NCBI GenBank assembly: GCA_900543035.1
Contig: UQPV01000006.1
Coordinates: 8,603 to 72,602 of the forward strand
Length of the DNA: 64,000 nucleotides
Reading direction: 5' to 3'
Source: an uncultured Solobacterium sp.
GTDB taxonomy: Bacteria > Bacillota_I > Bacilli_A > Erysipelotrichales > Erysipelotrichaceae
Part shown: in pieces, positions 9,076-18,300 of the stretch
Numbering within the stretch: the stretch's first letter is position 1
Layout: every line of letters begins with the position of its first letter
The notes under the pieces: generated by a model
What the model saw: only the letters and a program-made list of their open reading frames with translations
What the model was told of the DNA's origin: nothing
Database searches by the model: none
Position numbers and translations under genes: made by a program

Positions 9076-10164
9076 TCACTCCAGCTTGCTCAGGCTGAAG
9101 AGCGCTTCGATGCCCCGCATCAGGATATGTTCGTCGAAATCGAAATGATCGCTGTGCAGGGGGATGCCGGTCCCGGTGCCCAAAAACATGAACATACCGG
9201 GGACGTGCTGCAGATACCAGGAGAAGTCCTCGGTGATCAGCTGCGGCTCATCGAGCAATATCATGTCCGGGATCGCCTGAAGCGCCTGATCGACGATCTG
9301 CGGCGTGTTGACGAGCGCTGGGTAGCCTTCGCTGAACGAGAAGGCGAACTGTGCCGGCGCATAGCGTCTGGCGATCGCATCCAGCTGATCGCGCATGTGA
9401 TCGTAGATCTCATCCCGGCAGGCACGCATCGTGCCTTCCAGGCGGGCATGATCGCTCACCACATTGCGGATGGAACCGGAACGCAGCACGCCGAAGCGCA
9501 GCAGCCGGTATTCTGCCGGATCGATCTGCCGCTCCATCGCATACAGGTCGCAAAGATAGCGGCAGGCAGTCTCCAGCGCGTCGCAGCCTTCCTGATAGCT
9601 GGCGGCATGTGCGCTTTTGCCCGTGATGTCGATGTTCACTTCGCTGGAGCGCGCCATCATCTCTTCGTGCCGGGTGCCGATCACGCCGGCGGGCAGCTGG
9701 GGCCACAGGTGCATGCCATAGATGCGTTTGACATGGTAGCGTTCCAGGATGCCGGCTTCGCAGAGCAGCCGGGCGCCGCCGGGGTTTTCCTCCCCGGGCT
9801 GAAAGATGAGCAGCACATTGTGCGGCAGTCTCTGATCGGCAGAAGCCAGGCGGAAGGCCAGCCCCAGCAGCATCGCCATATGGCCGTCATGTCCGCAGGC
9901 ATGCATGTTTCCCTCATGCCGGCTGCGGTAAGGCGCGTCGCTGCGCTCGGTGATCGGCAGGGCATCCATGTCGCTGCGAAAGGCGATGGTCTCCTCACGG
10001 CCGTTGTCGAAGAATGCCGTGATCCCGCTTTCGAGCGGGAAATCGAGCTGACAGGGGAGATCCAGCAGCTGTGAGATGAGGTATGCCTTGGTCATCGGCA
10101 GGGAAAGCTCCAGCTCAGGGATCTGGTGCAGCTCTCTGCGGATCCGCTGTATGCGTTCAAACAT
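9076..10164 (-). CDS. M20-family amidohydrolase, probable N-acetyldiaminopimelate deacetylase
   Basis: Zinc-type amidase of the M20D family (362 residues). Metal-binding segments are MHACGHDGHM (near 105-114) and the acidic QPGEEN (near 138-143). A late HSDHFDF segment is consistent with the last ligand region. Family members remove acetyl or acyl groups from amino acids. The acetylase branch of lysine synthesis needs N-acetyl-DAP deacetylase (YkuR/DapL), and dapH lies in the divergent operon, so that role is likely. Hippurate or IAA-amino acid hydrolase-type activity is the alternative. The promoter TTGTCT-17-TAGAAT lies upstream on the minus strand, outside the lysine riboswitch. Confidence 0.75.
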   Translation of the reverse strand: MFERIQRIRRELHQIPELELSLPMTKAYLISQLLDLPCQLDFPLESGITAFFDNGREETIAFRSDMDALPITERSDAPYRSRHEGNMHACGHDGHMAMLLGLAFRLASADQRLPHNVLLIFQPGEENPGGARLLCEAGILERYHVKRIYGMHLWPQLPAGVIGTRHEEMMARSSEVNIDITGKSAHAASYQEGCDALETACRYLCDLYAMERQIDPAEYRLLRFGVLRSGSIRNVVSDHARLEGTMRACRDEIYDHMRDQLDAIARRYAPAQFAFSFSEGYPALVNTPQIVDQALQAIPDMILLDEPQLITEDFSWYLQHVPGMFMFLGTGTGIPLHSDHFDFDEHILMRGIEALFSLSKLE

Positions 10165-10184
10165 GAAATCACTCCTCTGATGTT

Positions 10185-10213
10185 ATTCTAGCGGAAAATA
10201 GCGTCATAGACAA
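10185..10213 (-). promoter_or_regulatory. Promoter of the M20 deacetylase gene
   Basis: On the minus strand TTGTCT (10213-10208) and TAGAAT (10190-10185) are 17 bases apart, followed by GAGGAGTG and the ATG. Confidence 0.6.
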
Positions 10214-10252
10214 TGAAAATAATTACACAGGTGAAAAATATTGCAAAACTAG

Positions 10253-10280
10253 TTGAAAATGAATGAAAAGGGTGTATAAT
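10253..10280 (+). promoter_or_regulatory. Promoter of the lysine operon
   Basis: TTGAAA (10253-10258) and TATAAT (10275-10280) with a 16-base spacer stand directly before the lysine riboswitch. Confidence 0.75.
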
Positions 10281-10286
10281 ACAGTC

Positions 10287-10501
10287 AATAAATGATAGAG
10301 GCGCGGATGCGAAGAAGAAACGGAGAGCCGGCAGGTGTCTGATCCGTTTCGGCGGCAAGTCCGCCGAACTGTTCCATCAGGCATGATGGGATGGTGGGCC
10401 GGTGCAGAACATGCATCGGACTGTCTACGTGATGTAGGAGTGCTATCTTATTTCAGCGGGAACGAAGGCCGGTAAGATCAGTATTCTTACCGGTCTTTTT
10501 T
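10287..10501 (+). promoter_or_regulatory. Lysine riboswitch (L-box)
   Basis: The leader contains the L-box hallmarks AGAGGCGCGGATGCG (from 10297) and GGAGAGCCGGC, then a GGCGGCAAGTCCGCC stem, and the terminal GGAGTGCTATC (10437-10447) that closes the ligand-binding five-way junction. A terminator follows. When lysine is bound, transcription should stop before lysA. Its place before lysA-dapFABH agrees with this assignment. Confidence 0.9.
10469..10501 (+). terminator. Riboswitch-controlled terminator
   Basis: CCGGTAAGA (10469-10477) pairs with TCTTACCGG (10485-10493), followed by a T run. Confidence 0.88.
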
Positions 10502-10515
10502 CAGGAGGAAGCGCG

Positions 10516-11787
10516 ATGGAAAACATGCTGAAGATACAAGGCGTGCCGCTCAGCGAGCTGGCAGAGACATATGGCACCCCGTTATATATCTATGATCAGA
10601 ACCGTATCGAGGAACAGATGGAGACTTACCGAAGCTGCTTGAACAGCGATGTGCTGCAGACCGAGATCCTGTATGCGTCCAAGGCATTCTGCATCCAGGA
10701 GATGGTGAAGCTGGTGCAGGCGCACGGGCTGAGCCTGGATGTCGTCTCCGGCGGAGAGCTGTATACGGCGCTGGCGGCCGGCTTTGATCCGGCGGACATC
10801 CATTTCCACGGCAACAATAAGTCGCCGCAGGAGATCGAAGAAGCGCTGCAGGCAAAGGTCGGCACCTTCATCGTAGACAATGTCATGGAGGGGGAATATC
10901 TCTGCGCGCAGATGGCGCGTTTCGATCACGATGTCCATGTGATGATCCGGGTCAATCCAGGCGTGGAGGCGCATACGCATGAATATGTGGTCACCGCGCA
11001 TGTGGACAGCAAGTTCGGCATATCCATCCACGAGCAAGAGACGCTGGCGGCGCTGATCCGGCGGTTCATGGAGACGGAGCATGTGATCTTTGACGGCTTC
11101 CATGCGCATATCGGCTCCCAGATCTTCGACGCGCAGGCCTTTGCGGCCGAGATCGACGTGATGGGGCAGTTCATGGCCGACATGCAGGAACGCTTCGGCA
11201 TCATCTGCCGCTGTCTGGATGTCGGCGGAGGCTTTGCGGTGCGCTATACGGAAGCGGACAGCCCGATCCCGATCCCGGAGGTCTGTCAGACGATCCTGCG
11301 GGAATGTGAGCGGCAGAAGCAGATACGCGGGCTCGCGCTGGAAAAGGTCATGATCGAACCGGGACGAAGCATCGTGGCAGAAGCGGGCATGACGCTGTAC
11401 ACGGTCGGTTTCGGCAAACAGACGCCGAATCGCACATATGTATTCGTAGACGGCGGCATGAGCGACAATATCCGCCCGGCGCTGTATCAGGCGGCATACA
11501 GCTGCGATGTGGCAAACCGGATGGATGAGGAAAAGCGTATCCCGGTCTGTGTGGCGGGCAAATGCTGCGAATCCGGCGATGTGCTCATCGAGGAAGCCAT
11601 GCTTCCACCATGTGTGCCCGGCGATCTGCTGGTCGTATACAGCACCGGCGCATATGGCTTCAGCATGGCCAGCCACTATAACCGGCTGTGCCGTCCGGCC
11701 GTCGTCTTCGTGAAGGACGGCAAGGCGCGCTGCGTGGTCAGACGCGAGACATACGCCGATCTGCTGAAGGGAGAGTGCGGAGAATGA
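10516..11787 (+). CDS. lysA: Diaminopimelate decarboxylase
   Basis: PLP fold-III decarboxylase that converts meso-diaminopimelate to lysine, the final step. The 423 residues match the family. Visible features are the PLP lysine in LYASKAF (near residue 55), the glycine loop DVGGGFA and the C-terminal CESGD motif supplied to the partner active site. CAGGAGGA lies before ATG 10516. It is the first gene after the lysine riboswitch, although it catalyses the last step, and it overlaps dapF by four bases. Confidence 0.95.
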   Translation: MENMLKIQGVPLSELAETYGTPLYIYDQNRIEEQMETYRSCLNSDVLQTEILYASKAFCIQEMVKLVQAHGLSLDVVSGGELYTALAAGFDPADIHFHGNNKSPQEIEEALQAKVGTFIVDNVMEGEYLCAQMARFDHDVHVMIRVNPGVEAHTHEYVVTAHVDSKFGISIHEQETLAALIRRFMETEHVIFDGFHAHIGSQIFDAQAFAAEIDVMGQFMADMQERFGIICRCLDVGGGFAVRYTEADSPIPIPEVCQTILRECERQKQIRGLALEKVMIEPGRSIVAEAGMTLYTVGFGKQTPNRTYVFVDGGMSDNIRPALYQAAYSCDVANRMDEEKRIPVCVAGKCCESGDVLIEEAMLPPCVPGDLLVVYSTGAYGFSMASHYNRLCRPAVVFVKDGKARCVVRRETYADLLKGECGE

Positions 11788-12605
11788 ACATTCAGGTAAG
11801 CAAGTATCATGGCTGCGGCAACGATTTCATCATCGCCCGGGCATCCGTGCTCTCTGGCATCGATCTGGCGGATCTGGCCCGTCATGCCTGTGACCGGCAT
11901 ACCGGCATCGGCGCGGACGGGTTCATCGCGGTCGCAGAAGATCCCTTGGAGATGATCTATTACAATCAGGACGGCAGCCGGGCCCCGATGTGCGGCAACG
12001 GCATCCGCTGCTTTGCGGCCTTCTGTCATGATGAAGGGATCATGATCCAGGACGCCTATGATGTGCAGACATTAGCCGGCATGCAGAAGGTAAAGGTGCT
12101 GCAGGAAGAACCGTTTCAAGTACGGATCGATATGGGGATGCCCAGCGATGCGCTTGAGCAGATCGGGATCGAAAGCCCGATATGGGGAATGCCCCTGCGC
12201 CTTTTCGACGGGCGTACGATCACGCTGTACAGCCTGTTCATGGGCACGATCCACACGGTGGTGTTCGTCGATGAATTTGCGGCGGATCTCGCAGAGATCG
12301 GCCGGCAGGTCTGCATGCATCCGCTGTATGCACATCAGACCAATGTCAATTTCGTACAGGTCGTGGATGAGCATACGATGCGCGTGCGCACATATGAGCG
12401 AGGCTGCGGCATGACGCTGGCCTGCGGCACAGGCGCGTGCGCTTCGCTGGTCTGCGCCGTGCGTGAAGGAAAGATGAGCGAGAAGGCTCATGTGCTCTTG
12501 GAAAAAGGTGAGCTTGTGGTCGAGCTGAATGCCCAGGGGCATGTGATGATGAGCGGACCGGCAGTCCGCGTGATGAAAGGAGAATACAGATATGAGACCG
12601 ATTAA
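11784..12605 (+). CDS. dapF: Diaminopimelate epimerase
   Basis: Cofactor-free epimerase that interconverts LL- and meso-DAP, feeding both lysine and the cell wall. It has two catalytic cysteines: one in MCGNGIRC and one in LACGTGAC. ATG 11784 overlaps the lysA stop and starts the typical KYHGCGNDF sequence; an earlier in-frame ATG at 11688 would add an unrelated 32-residue tail. At 273 residues it is normal length. Confidence 0.95.
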   Translation: MNIQVSKYHGCGNDFIIARASVLSGIDLADLARHACDRHTGIGADGFIAVAEDPLEMIYYNQDGSRAPMCGNGIRCFAAFCHDEGIMIQDAYDVQTLAGMQKVKVLQEEPFQVRIDMGMPSDALEQIGIESPIWGMPLRLFDGRTITLYSLFMGTIHTVVFVDEFAADLAEIGRQVCMHPLYAHQTNVNFVQVVDEHTMRVRTYERGCGMTLACGTGACASLVCAVREGKMSEKAHVLLEKGELVVELNAQGHVMMSGPAVRVMKGEYRYETD

Positions 12606-13476
12606 GGGAAGCATCGTTGCGCTGGTCACCCCGTTTCATGAAGACGGCAGCGTCAATTTCGAGAAGCTGAAGGAGCTGCTGGACTGGCATATCGCCAATT
12701 CCACAGATGGGATCCTCGTGCTGGGAACGACTGGTGAGAGCAGCACGATGACGCATGAAGAGGATGATGAAGTGGCGCGGGTGAGCATCTCGCATGTGAA
12801 TCACCGTGTGCCCATCATCGTCGGCGCCGGCAGCAACTGCACCCAGACGGCCGTGGAAAAGGCCGTCCGCTATGCGGACATGGGCGCGGATGCGTTGCTC
12901 ATGATCTCCCCGTATTACAATAAGGCAAACCGCCGCGGCATGGTCGAGCATTTCCGTCAGGTGGCCGATGTGACGAGCTGTCCGATCATCCTGTATAATG
13001 TGCCGGGACGCACCGGCTGCAGCATCAGCGAGGATGTCGTGGCTGAGCTAAGCAAGCATCCCAACATCTGCGGCATCAAGGAGGCCAGCGGCAGCATCAC
13101 TTATGCGGCCCGCATCGCCCGTTATGTAAATGATGACTTTACCATGTACAGCGGCAATGATGACATGATCACCAGCATGCTCTCGCTGGGCGCAAGCGGC
13201 GTCATCAGCGTGCTGGCCAACGTCGTGCCGAAGCAGACACATGACATCGTCGCTTCCTGGCATGCCAAAGATGTGATAGCAAGCCGGGAAGGCCAGCTGC
13301 ATTATCTGGATCTGGTGCAGGCGCTGTTCAGCGAGGTCAATCCGATCCCGGTCAAGGCTGCCATGAACATGATGGGCATGCAGGTCGGCGGATACCGTTA
13401 TCCGCTGTGTGAGATGATGCCGGATACATATGCGCAGCTGCGCAAGGTCATGGAGGACTATGGCTTATGCGCGTGA
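12592..13476 (+). CDS. dapA: 4-hydroxy-tetrahydrodipicolinate synthase
   Basis: Condenses pyruvate with aspartate semialdehyde, the committed step of lysine synthesis. The 294-residue TIM barrel carries GTTGESSTM (substrate binding), the tyrosine region YYNKANRRG and the Schiff-base lysine in CGIKEASG. AAAGGAGA precedes the ATG, and the gene overlaps the end of dapF by 14 bases. Confidence 0.95.
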   Translation: MRPIKGSIVALVTPFHEDGSVNFEKLKELLDWHIANSTDGILVLGTTGESSTMTHEEDDEVARVSISHVNHRVPIIVGAGSNCTQTAVEKAVRYADMGADALLMISPYYNKANRRGMVEHFRQVADVTSCPIILYNVPGRTGCSISEDVVAELSKHPNICGIKEASGSITYAARIARYVNDDFTMYSGNDDMITSMLSLGASGVISVLANVVPKQTHDIVASWHAKDVIASREGQLHYLDLVQALFSEVNPIPVKAAMNMMGMQVGGYRYPLCEMMPDTYAQLRKVMEDYGLCA

Positions 13477-14180
13477 TCGTCATCGGCAGAGGAAAGATGG
13501 GCACATTGCTCAGCGAAAGCGCCGCGGCACATGGCCATGAGGTGATCGCCATGGCCGATGCGGCCAATCAGGATGAGGTGAAGCCGCTGGACTGCGATGC
13601 CGTCATCGATTTTTCCCATCCGGACAATCTGGAATGGGTATGCGCGTATGTCAGGGCGCGGCACTGTGTGCTCATCTGCGGCACCACAGGGCTGAATGAC
13701 GCGCAGAAGCAGCTGCTGCAGCAGACCGCGCAGGCATGCCCGGTATTCTATTCTGCCAACTTCTCTTATGGCATCGCCATGCTGGAGAAGATGCTGGAGA
13801 TGCTCACCCCGCTGTTGAAGGAAGACTTCGATATGGAAGTGGTAGAGGCGCACCATGGCCAGAAGCAGGATGCGCCAAGCGGGACGGCCGCCATGCTCGT
13901 GGAGGCGATGGACCCGCATCATGAATTTAAACGGGTCTACGGCCGCGAGGGCTTCGTCGGCAAGCGCGGCAAGGAGATCGGCATCCATGCCATCCGCGGC
14001 GGGACGGTGGCCGGAGAGCATACCGTGCTGTATCTGGGAGAGGATGAGTCGCTGAAGATCACGCATACGGCAAGCAGCCGCATGATCTTTGTGAACGGCG
14101 CATGGAAGGCGCTGGATTTCATGGCCAAACGGCCGAACGGTTATTACACGATGAAGGATCTGACAGGAGAAGAGCAATGA
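13467..14180 (+). CDS. dapB: 4-hydroxy-tetrahydrodipicolinate reductase
   Basis: NAD(P)H-dependent reductase acting after DapA. At 237 residues it is a short form. The N-terminal strand [12 protein letters not shown] is the Rossmann turn, [16 protein letters not shown] contains the catalytic His and the Lys/Ser-Gly-Thr substrate loop, and [12 protein letters not shown] is the family signature. It overlaps dapA by ten bases. Confidence 0.94.
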   Translation: MRVIVIGRGKMGTLLSESAAAHGHEVIAMADAANQDEVKPLDCDAVIDFSHPDNLEWVCAYVRARHCVLICGTTGLNDAQKQLLQQTAQACPVFYSANFSYGIAMLEKMLEMLTPLLKEDFDMEVVEAHHGQKQDAPSGTAAMLVEAMDPHHEFKRVYGREGFVGKRGKEIGIHAIRGGTVAGEHTVLYLGEDESLKITHTASSRMIFVNGAWKALDFMAKRPNGYYTMKDLTGEEQ

Positions 14181-14860
14181 ATGCACAAGATATCATCAAT
14201 TTCATACACAACGCGGAGAAGAAGACGCCGGTAAAGGTCTACTATCGGGCAAAGACGCCCGTGGATTTTCCAAACTGTCATCAGTTTGGCGATGTCGTGT
14301 TCGGTGACTGGAAAGACATCGAACCAGTGCTGAAGGAAAATCAGGATAATTTCCTGGATGTGATCATAGAGAACGACTGCCGCAACAGCGCGGTGCCGTT
14401 GTTGGACATGAAGAACATCCGTGCGCGCATCGAACCAGGCGCGATCATCCGCGATCAGGTAGAGATCGGGGACAATGCCGTCATCATGATGGGCGCCATC
14501 ATCAACATCGGCGCGATCATCGGCGAGGGCACCATGATCGATATGGGCGCTGTCCTGGGCGGACGTGCGACGGTCGGCAAGAACTGCCATATCGGCGCAG
14601 GCGCAGTGCTGGCCGGCGTGGTCGAACCAGCCAGTGCGACCCCGGTCATCATCGAGGACAATGTGCTGGTCGGTGCCAATGCGGTCATCATCGAAGGCGT
14701 GCATGTCGGTGAAGGCGCTGTCGTCGCCGCCGGGGCCATCGTCATCGAAGATGTTCCGGCACATACCGTGGTGGCTGGCACGCCGGCTCGCGTCATCAAG
14801 CAGAAGGATGAGCAGGCGGCACAGAAGACGGCGCTGGTTTCCGCGCTGCGCTCGCTGTGA
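14177..14860 (+). CDS. dapH: Tetrahydrodipicolinate N-acetyltransferase
   Basis: Acetylates tetrahydrodipicolinate and thereby commits the cell to the acetylase variant of the DAP pathway. The 227-residue protein has an alpha/beta N-domain, then a left-handed beta-helix of hexapeptide repeats (residues about 90-200) with segments such as [14 protein letters not shown]. The ATG at 14177 overlaps the dapB stop; an upstream in-frame ATG at 14102 lies inside dapB and is not needed. The downstream N-acetyl-DAP deacetylase is probably the divergent M20 gene at 9076-10164. Confidence 0.93.
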   Translation: MNAQDIINFIHNAEKKTPVKVYYRAKTPVDFPNCHQFGDVVFGDWKDIEPVLKENQDNFLDVIIENDCRNSAVPLLDMKNIRARIEPGAIIRDQVEIGDNAVIMMGAIINIGAIIGEGTMIDMGAVLGGRATVGKNCHIGAGAVLAGVVEPASATPVIIEDNVLVGANAVIIEGVHVGEGAVVAAGAIVIEDVPAHTVVAGTPARVIKQKDEQAAQKTALVSALRSL

Positions 14861-14874
14861 GCAATGGAGAGAAG

Positions 14875-15063
14875 ATGAAACAGGAACGATTTGAACGGAT
14901 CTATCAGCAGGGCCATCTCACGGTGACCGAGATCTGGGTAGACCGGGAGACGGGGGTAAATTACCTGTGGCATGAGGATGGCTACAGCGGCGGCCTCACC
15001 CCGCTGCTTGACGCGCGAGGCAATGTGGTCGTGACGCCATTTCAAGACCGAGAGAAAGAATGA
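14875..15063 (+). CDS. Small DUF6440-like protein
   Basis: A 62-residue protein with the segment DRETGVNYLWHEDGYSGGLTP, which resembles the DUF6440 family of small Bacillota proteins. A GTG at 14857 would also be in frame, but ATG 14875 with GGAGAG ahead is the better start. It is the last gene before the lysine-operon terminator and is probably co-transcribed. The function of this family is unknown, and a link with lysine metabolism is only positional. Confidence 0.7.
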   Translation: MKQERFERIYQQGHLTVTEIWVDRETGVNYLWHEDGYSGGLTPLLDARGNVVVTPFQDREKE

Positions 15064-15129
15064 ATCAGCTTTGTCGTAAAGCTCATTTCATGATGTAAGC
15101 TTGCAAATCACTATATATGATCAATAGCG

Positions 15130-15160
15130 GCGTTGTTTCTGACAAGGAAACAACGCTTTT
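15130..15160 (+). terminator. Terminator of the lysine operon
   Basis: GCGTTGTTTC (15130-15139) pairs perfectly with GAAACAACGC (15147-15156), followed by TTTT. Confidence 0.85.
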
Positions 15161-15323
15161 GACGTTTTCCCCTTCTTGGTGTCGCAACTGTATAAAAATG
15201 CAACATTCGTGTTGTGATATTGCCAACGATGTGCGAAAATATAAACAGGAGAAAGCGGTTTCTCGTTTGTGAGCAAGGAGGTGAAGAGACCGAGAAGGCC
15301 TGCTTTCCGGGAGGAGGATGAAA

Positions 15324-18300
15324 ATGGCAGTGAAAGACTGTATGAAAAAAGTTCTGATGTCCGGGCTCTCCGTGCTGATGGCAGTCTCTATGTTCAATAT
15401 TCCCGCGCGTGCGCAGGAAAACAGAGCGGCTGATGGCGTAACCACTCTGGGAACGATCGAAAGCATGGATGATATCCAGGTCAGTGACAATGTGGTCGAT
15501 ATCTCTACTTCGAATGCCGGAGAAAAGATCAAGATCACCTTTGTCAGTGATACGATATTCCGCCTGAATGTCGAACCTGAAGGAAAATTTGTGGAAGAAC
15601 CAGAAACGGCCCGTGATGATTATGTGGCCAAGATGCTGGTTAAGCCGATTTCTGAGTATGAAGGCGTCGTGCCTAATGTCAGTGAGACAGATACAGATTA
15701 TGTGATCGGCACTGATAAAGTAGAGCTCGTGATCAGTAAGGCGGATTCCCGTATGCGCATGATCAATGCGCAGACTGACGAGGTGGTCTGGTCCGAAAAA
15801 GCACCATTGCAGTATGGCAATGGCAAGACGACCCAGACCTTGAATGAAGGAGAAGATGAGTATTTCTTTGGCGGAGGATTCCAAAATGGTTATTTCTCTC
15901 ATAAGAATCAGAAGCTCCAGATCAATATCGTAGCCACAAGCGGAAACTGGGGAGACGGAATGGTTTCTTCACCGACTCCATTCTATATGTCGACCAATGG
16001 TTATGGTGTCATGCGTTATACGTGGAGAAACGGTGTCTATGACTTCGGTTATGATGATCCGACCACGACGACCACGATGCATAACGAAGAGCGCTTCGAT
16101 GGCATCTATTTCCTCGGAGATATTCCTTCTGTGCTCGATCAGTACACGGATCTGACGGGCAAGCCGGTCATGCTTCCGGAATATTCTTATTATCTTGGTC
16201 ACGCAAACTGCTATAATCGTGACTATTGGGTAGAAGATCCTAATGGAAAGTATGAGATCAACGGTGTCCGTTATACAGAGAAGGGTTCCTCTAATCCAGG
16301 CGGAAACGCGTTCCTGGAAACGCTGAATGATACACCGGTCAGCGCAAGAACGGTATTGGATTGGTATCAGCAGGAGGATATGCCGCTGGGCTGGTTCCTG
16401 CCTAATGATGGCTATGGCTGCGGATATGGCCAGGATGACACAGACTCCACACCAGATACCGCAGATGCGGAAGCTATCGACATCAATGTGAACAACCTGA
16501 AGCGGTTTACGGACTATGCGAATTCCAAGGGTGTTGAAGTCGGATTGTGGACCCAGTCAGATCTGAAGCCAACGCTGTACGATAATGAAGGAAAAGTCAT
16601 CGCGCCTCATTTGCGCCGTGATGTAGAAAAAGAAGTCAATATCGGCGGTGTCCGTGCCGTCAAGACGGACGTTGCATGGGTAGGCAGTGGTTTCTCCATG
16701 GCGCTGAACTCAGTAAAGACCGCGGCAGATACGATCGAAGAAGCACAGTATCGCCCGTTTGTCGTTTCTTTGTTTGGCTGGAATGGTACGCAGCGCTATG
16801 CCACGATCTGGTCTGGTGATCAGAAGGGCGGCCTGTGGGAGTACATCCGTTTCCATATTCCTTCTTATATCGGCGCCGGCCTGAGCGGTATCCCGTATGT
16901 CGGCAGCGATATGGATGGTATCTATGGCGGTGACGCACCGATCATCCAGACTCGTGATTATCAGTGGAAAGCATTTACTCCGGTCATGATCGATATGGAC
17001 GGCTGGGGCAGCACGGTAAAGAACCCGGCAGCTAACGGCGGTATCTATGCGTCGATCAACCGCATGTATCTGAAGCTGAAGGCACAGATGCTTCCTTATA
17101 ACTATTCTAATACGTATGAGGCAAATCAGACCGGCATGCCGCTGATCCGTGCCATGTTGCTGGAGTATCCTGAAGATCCGAATACATACACGACCATGAC
17201 GCAGTATCAGTATATGTGGGGCGAGAATCTGCTCATCGCGCCGATCTACCAGGATACGGCATCTGATGATCAGGGAAATGATATCCGTAACGATATCTAT
17301 CTGCCGGATGAAGATCAGGTATGGATCGATTATTTCACTGGTGAGCAGTATCAGGGCGGAAGAGTGATCAACGGCTTTGATGCGCCAGTATGGAAGACCC
17401 CGGTATTCGTCAAGAATGGCGCGATCATTCCGATGGCAGAAGAAAACAATTCTCCTGCAGGAGTCAAGGGCGCTTCTCCGCGTATCTTTGAGGTATGGCC
17501 TTCTGGAGAAACGGACTTCACGCTGTTTGAAGATGATGGATATTCTACCGATTATTATAACGGCGCATATGCGCTGACGAATATCACGTCAAGTGCGCCG
17601 AAGAGCGGCAGCGGAACGGCAAAGATCCATGTCGATGCGGCCGATACCAATGGACAGAATTATGCTGAAGTAACTAAGTTTGACAAGGAACGTGAGACAC
17701 AGTTCGTGGTCAACGTTCAGGAAAGACCTGAAAGCATCAGCGCTGAAGTAGGCGGCAAAGCAGTAGAATTCAAGGAAGTTGGTTCTGAGGCAGAATTCAA
17801 CGAAGCTGAAGGCAATGTATATTTCTACAATGAAGCACCGAACCTGAATAAGTATAACCTGGAAGGTGAAGCGTTTGCGGATACGAAGATCATCACGACG
17901 CCGAAATTGTATGTGAAGATCGCCGCGAATGATGTTTCTGCCAATGCGATCGATCTGACCATCGAAGGCTTTAACAATACGATGGCACCGAAGGATGATG
18001 GATCTACTGCAGCACTGGCTGTTCCAGAAGGACTGCACGCGGTAGAAGAAGGCATCCAGGATACTTCCCTGCAGCTGCAGTGGGATCCGGTCGAAGGTGA
18101 AAATGGAGCGTCTTACTATGAGCTGCGCGTTAATGGTGAAAATGGATATGTACTGAGCAATCTGGAAGATACTACATTTGTTCACGGAAATCTGACGCAG
18201 GCCACGGAATATACTTATGAGGTACGTGCTGTAAATACAGCTGGCAAGTCTGCTTGGTCTGAACCGATCAGCGTATCGACGCAGCTTGACCGTTATCGCA

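Noticed and set aside
9070..10074. 334-codon plus-strand frame opposite the M20 deacetylase
   Set aside because: Antisense to a gene with a clear metal-binding motif; no start signal.
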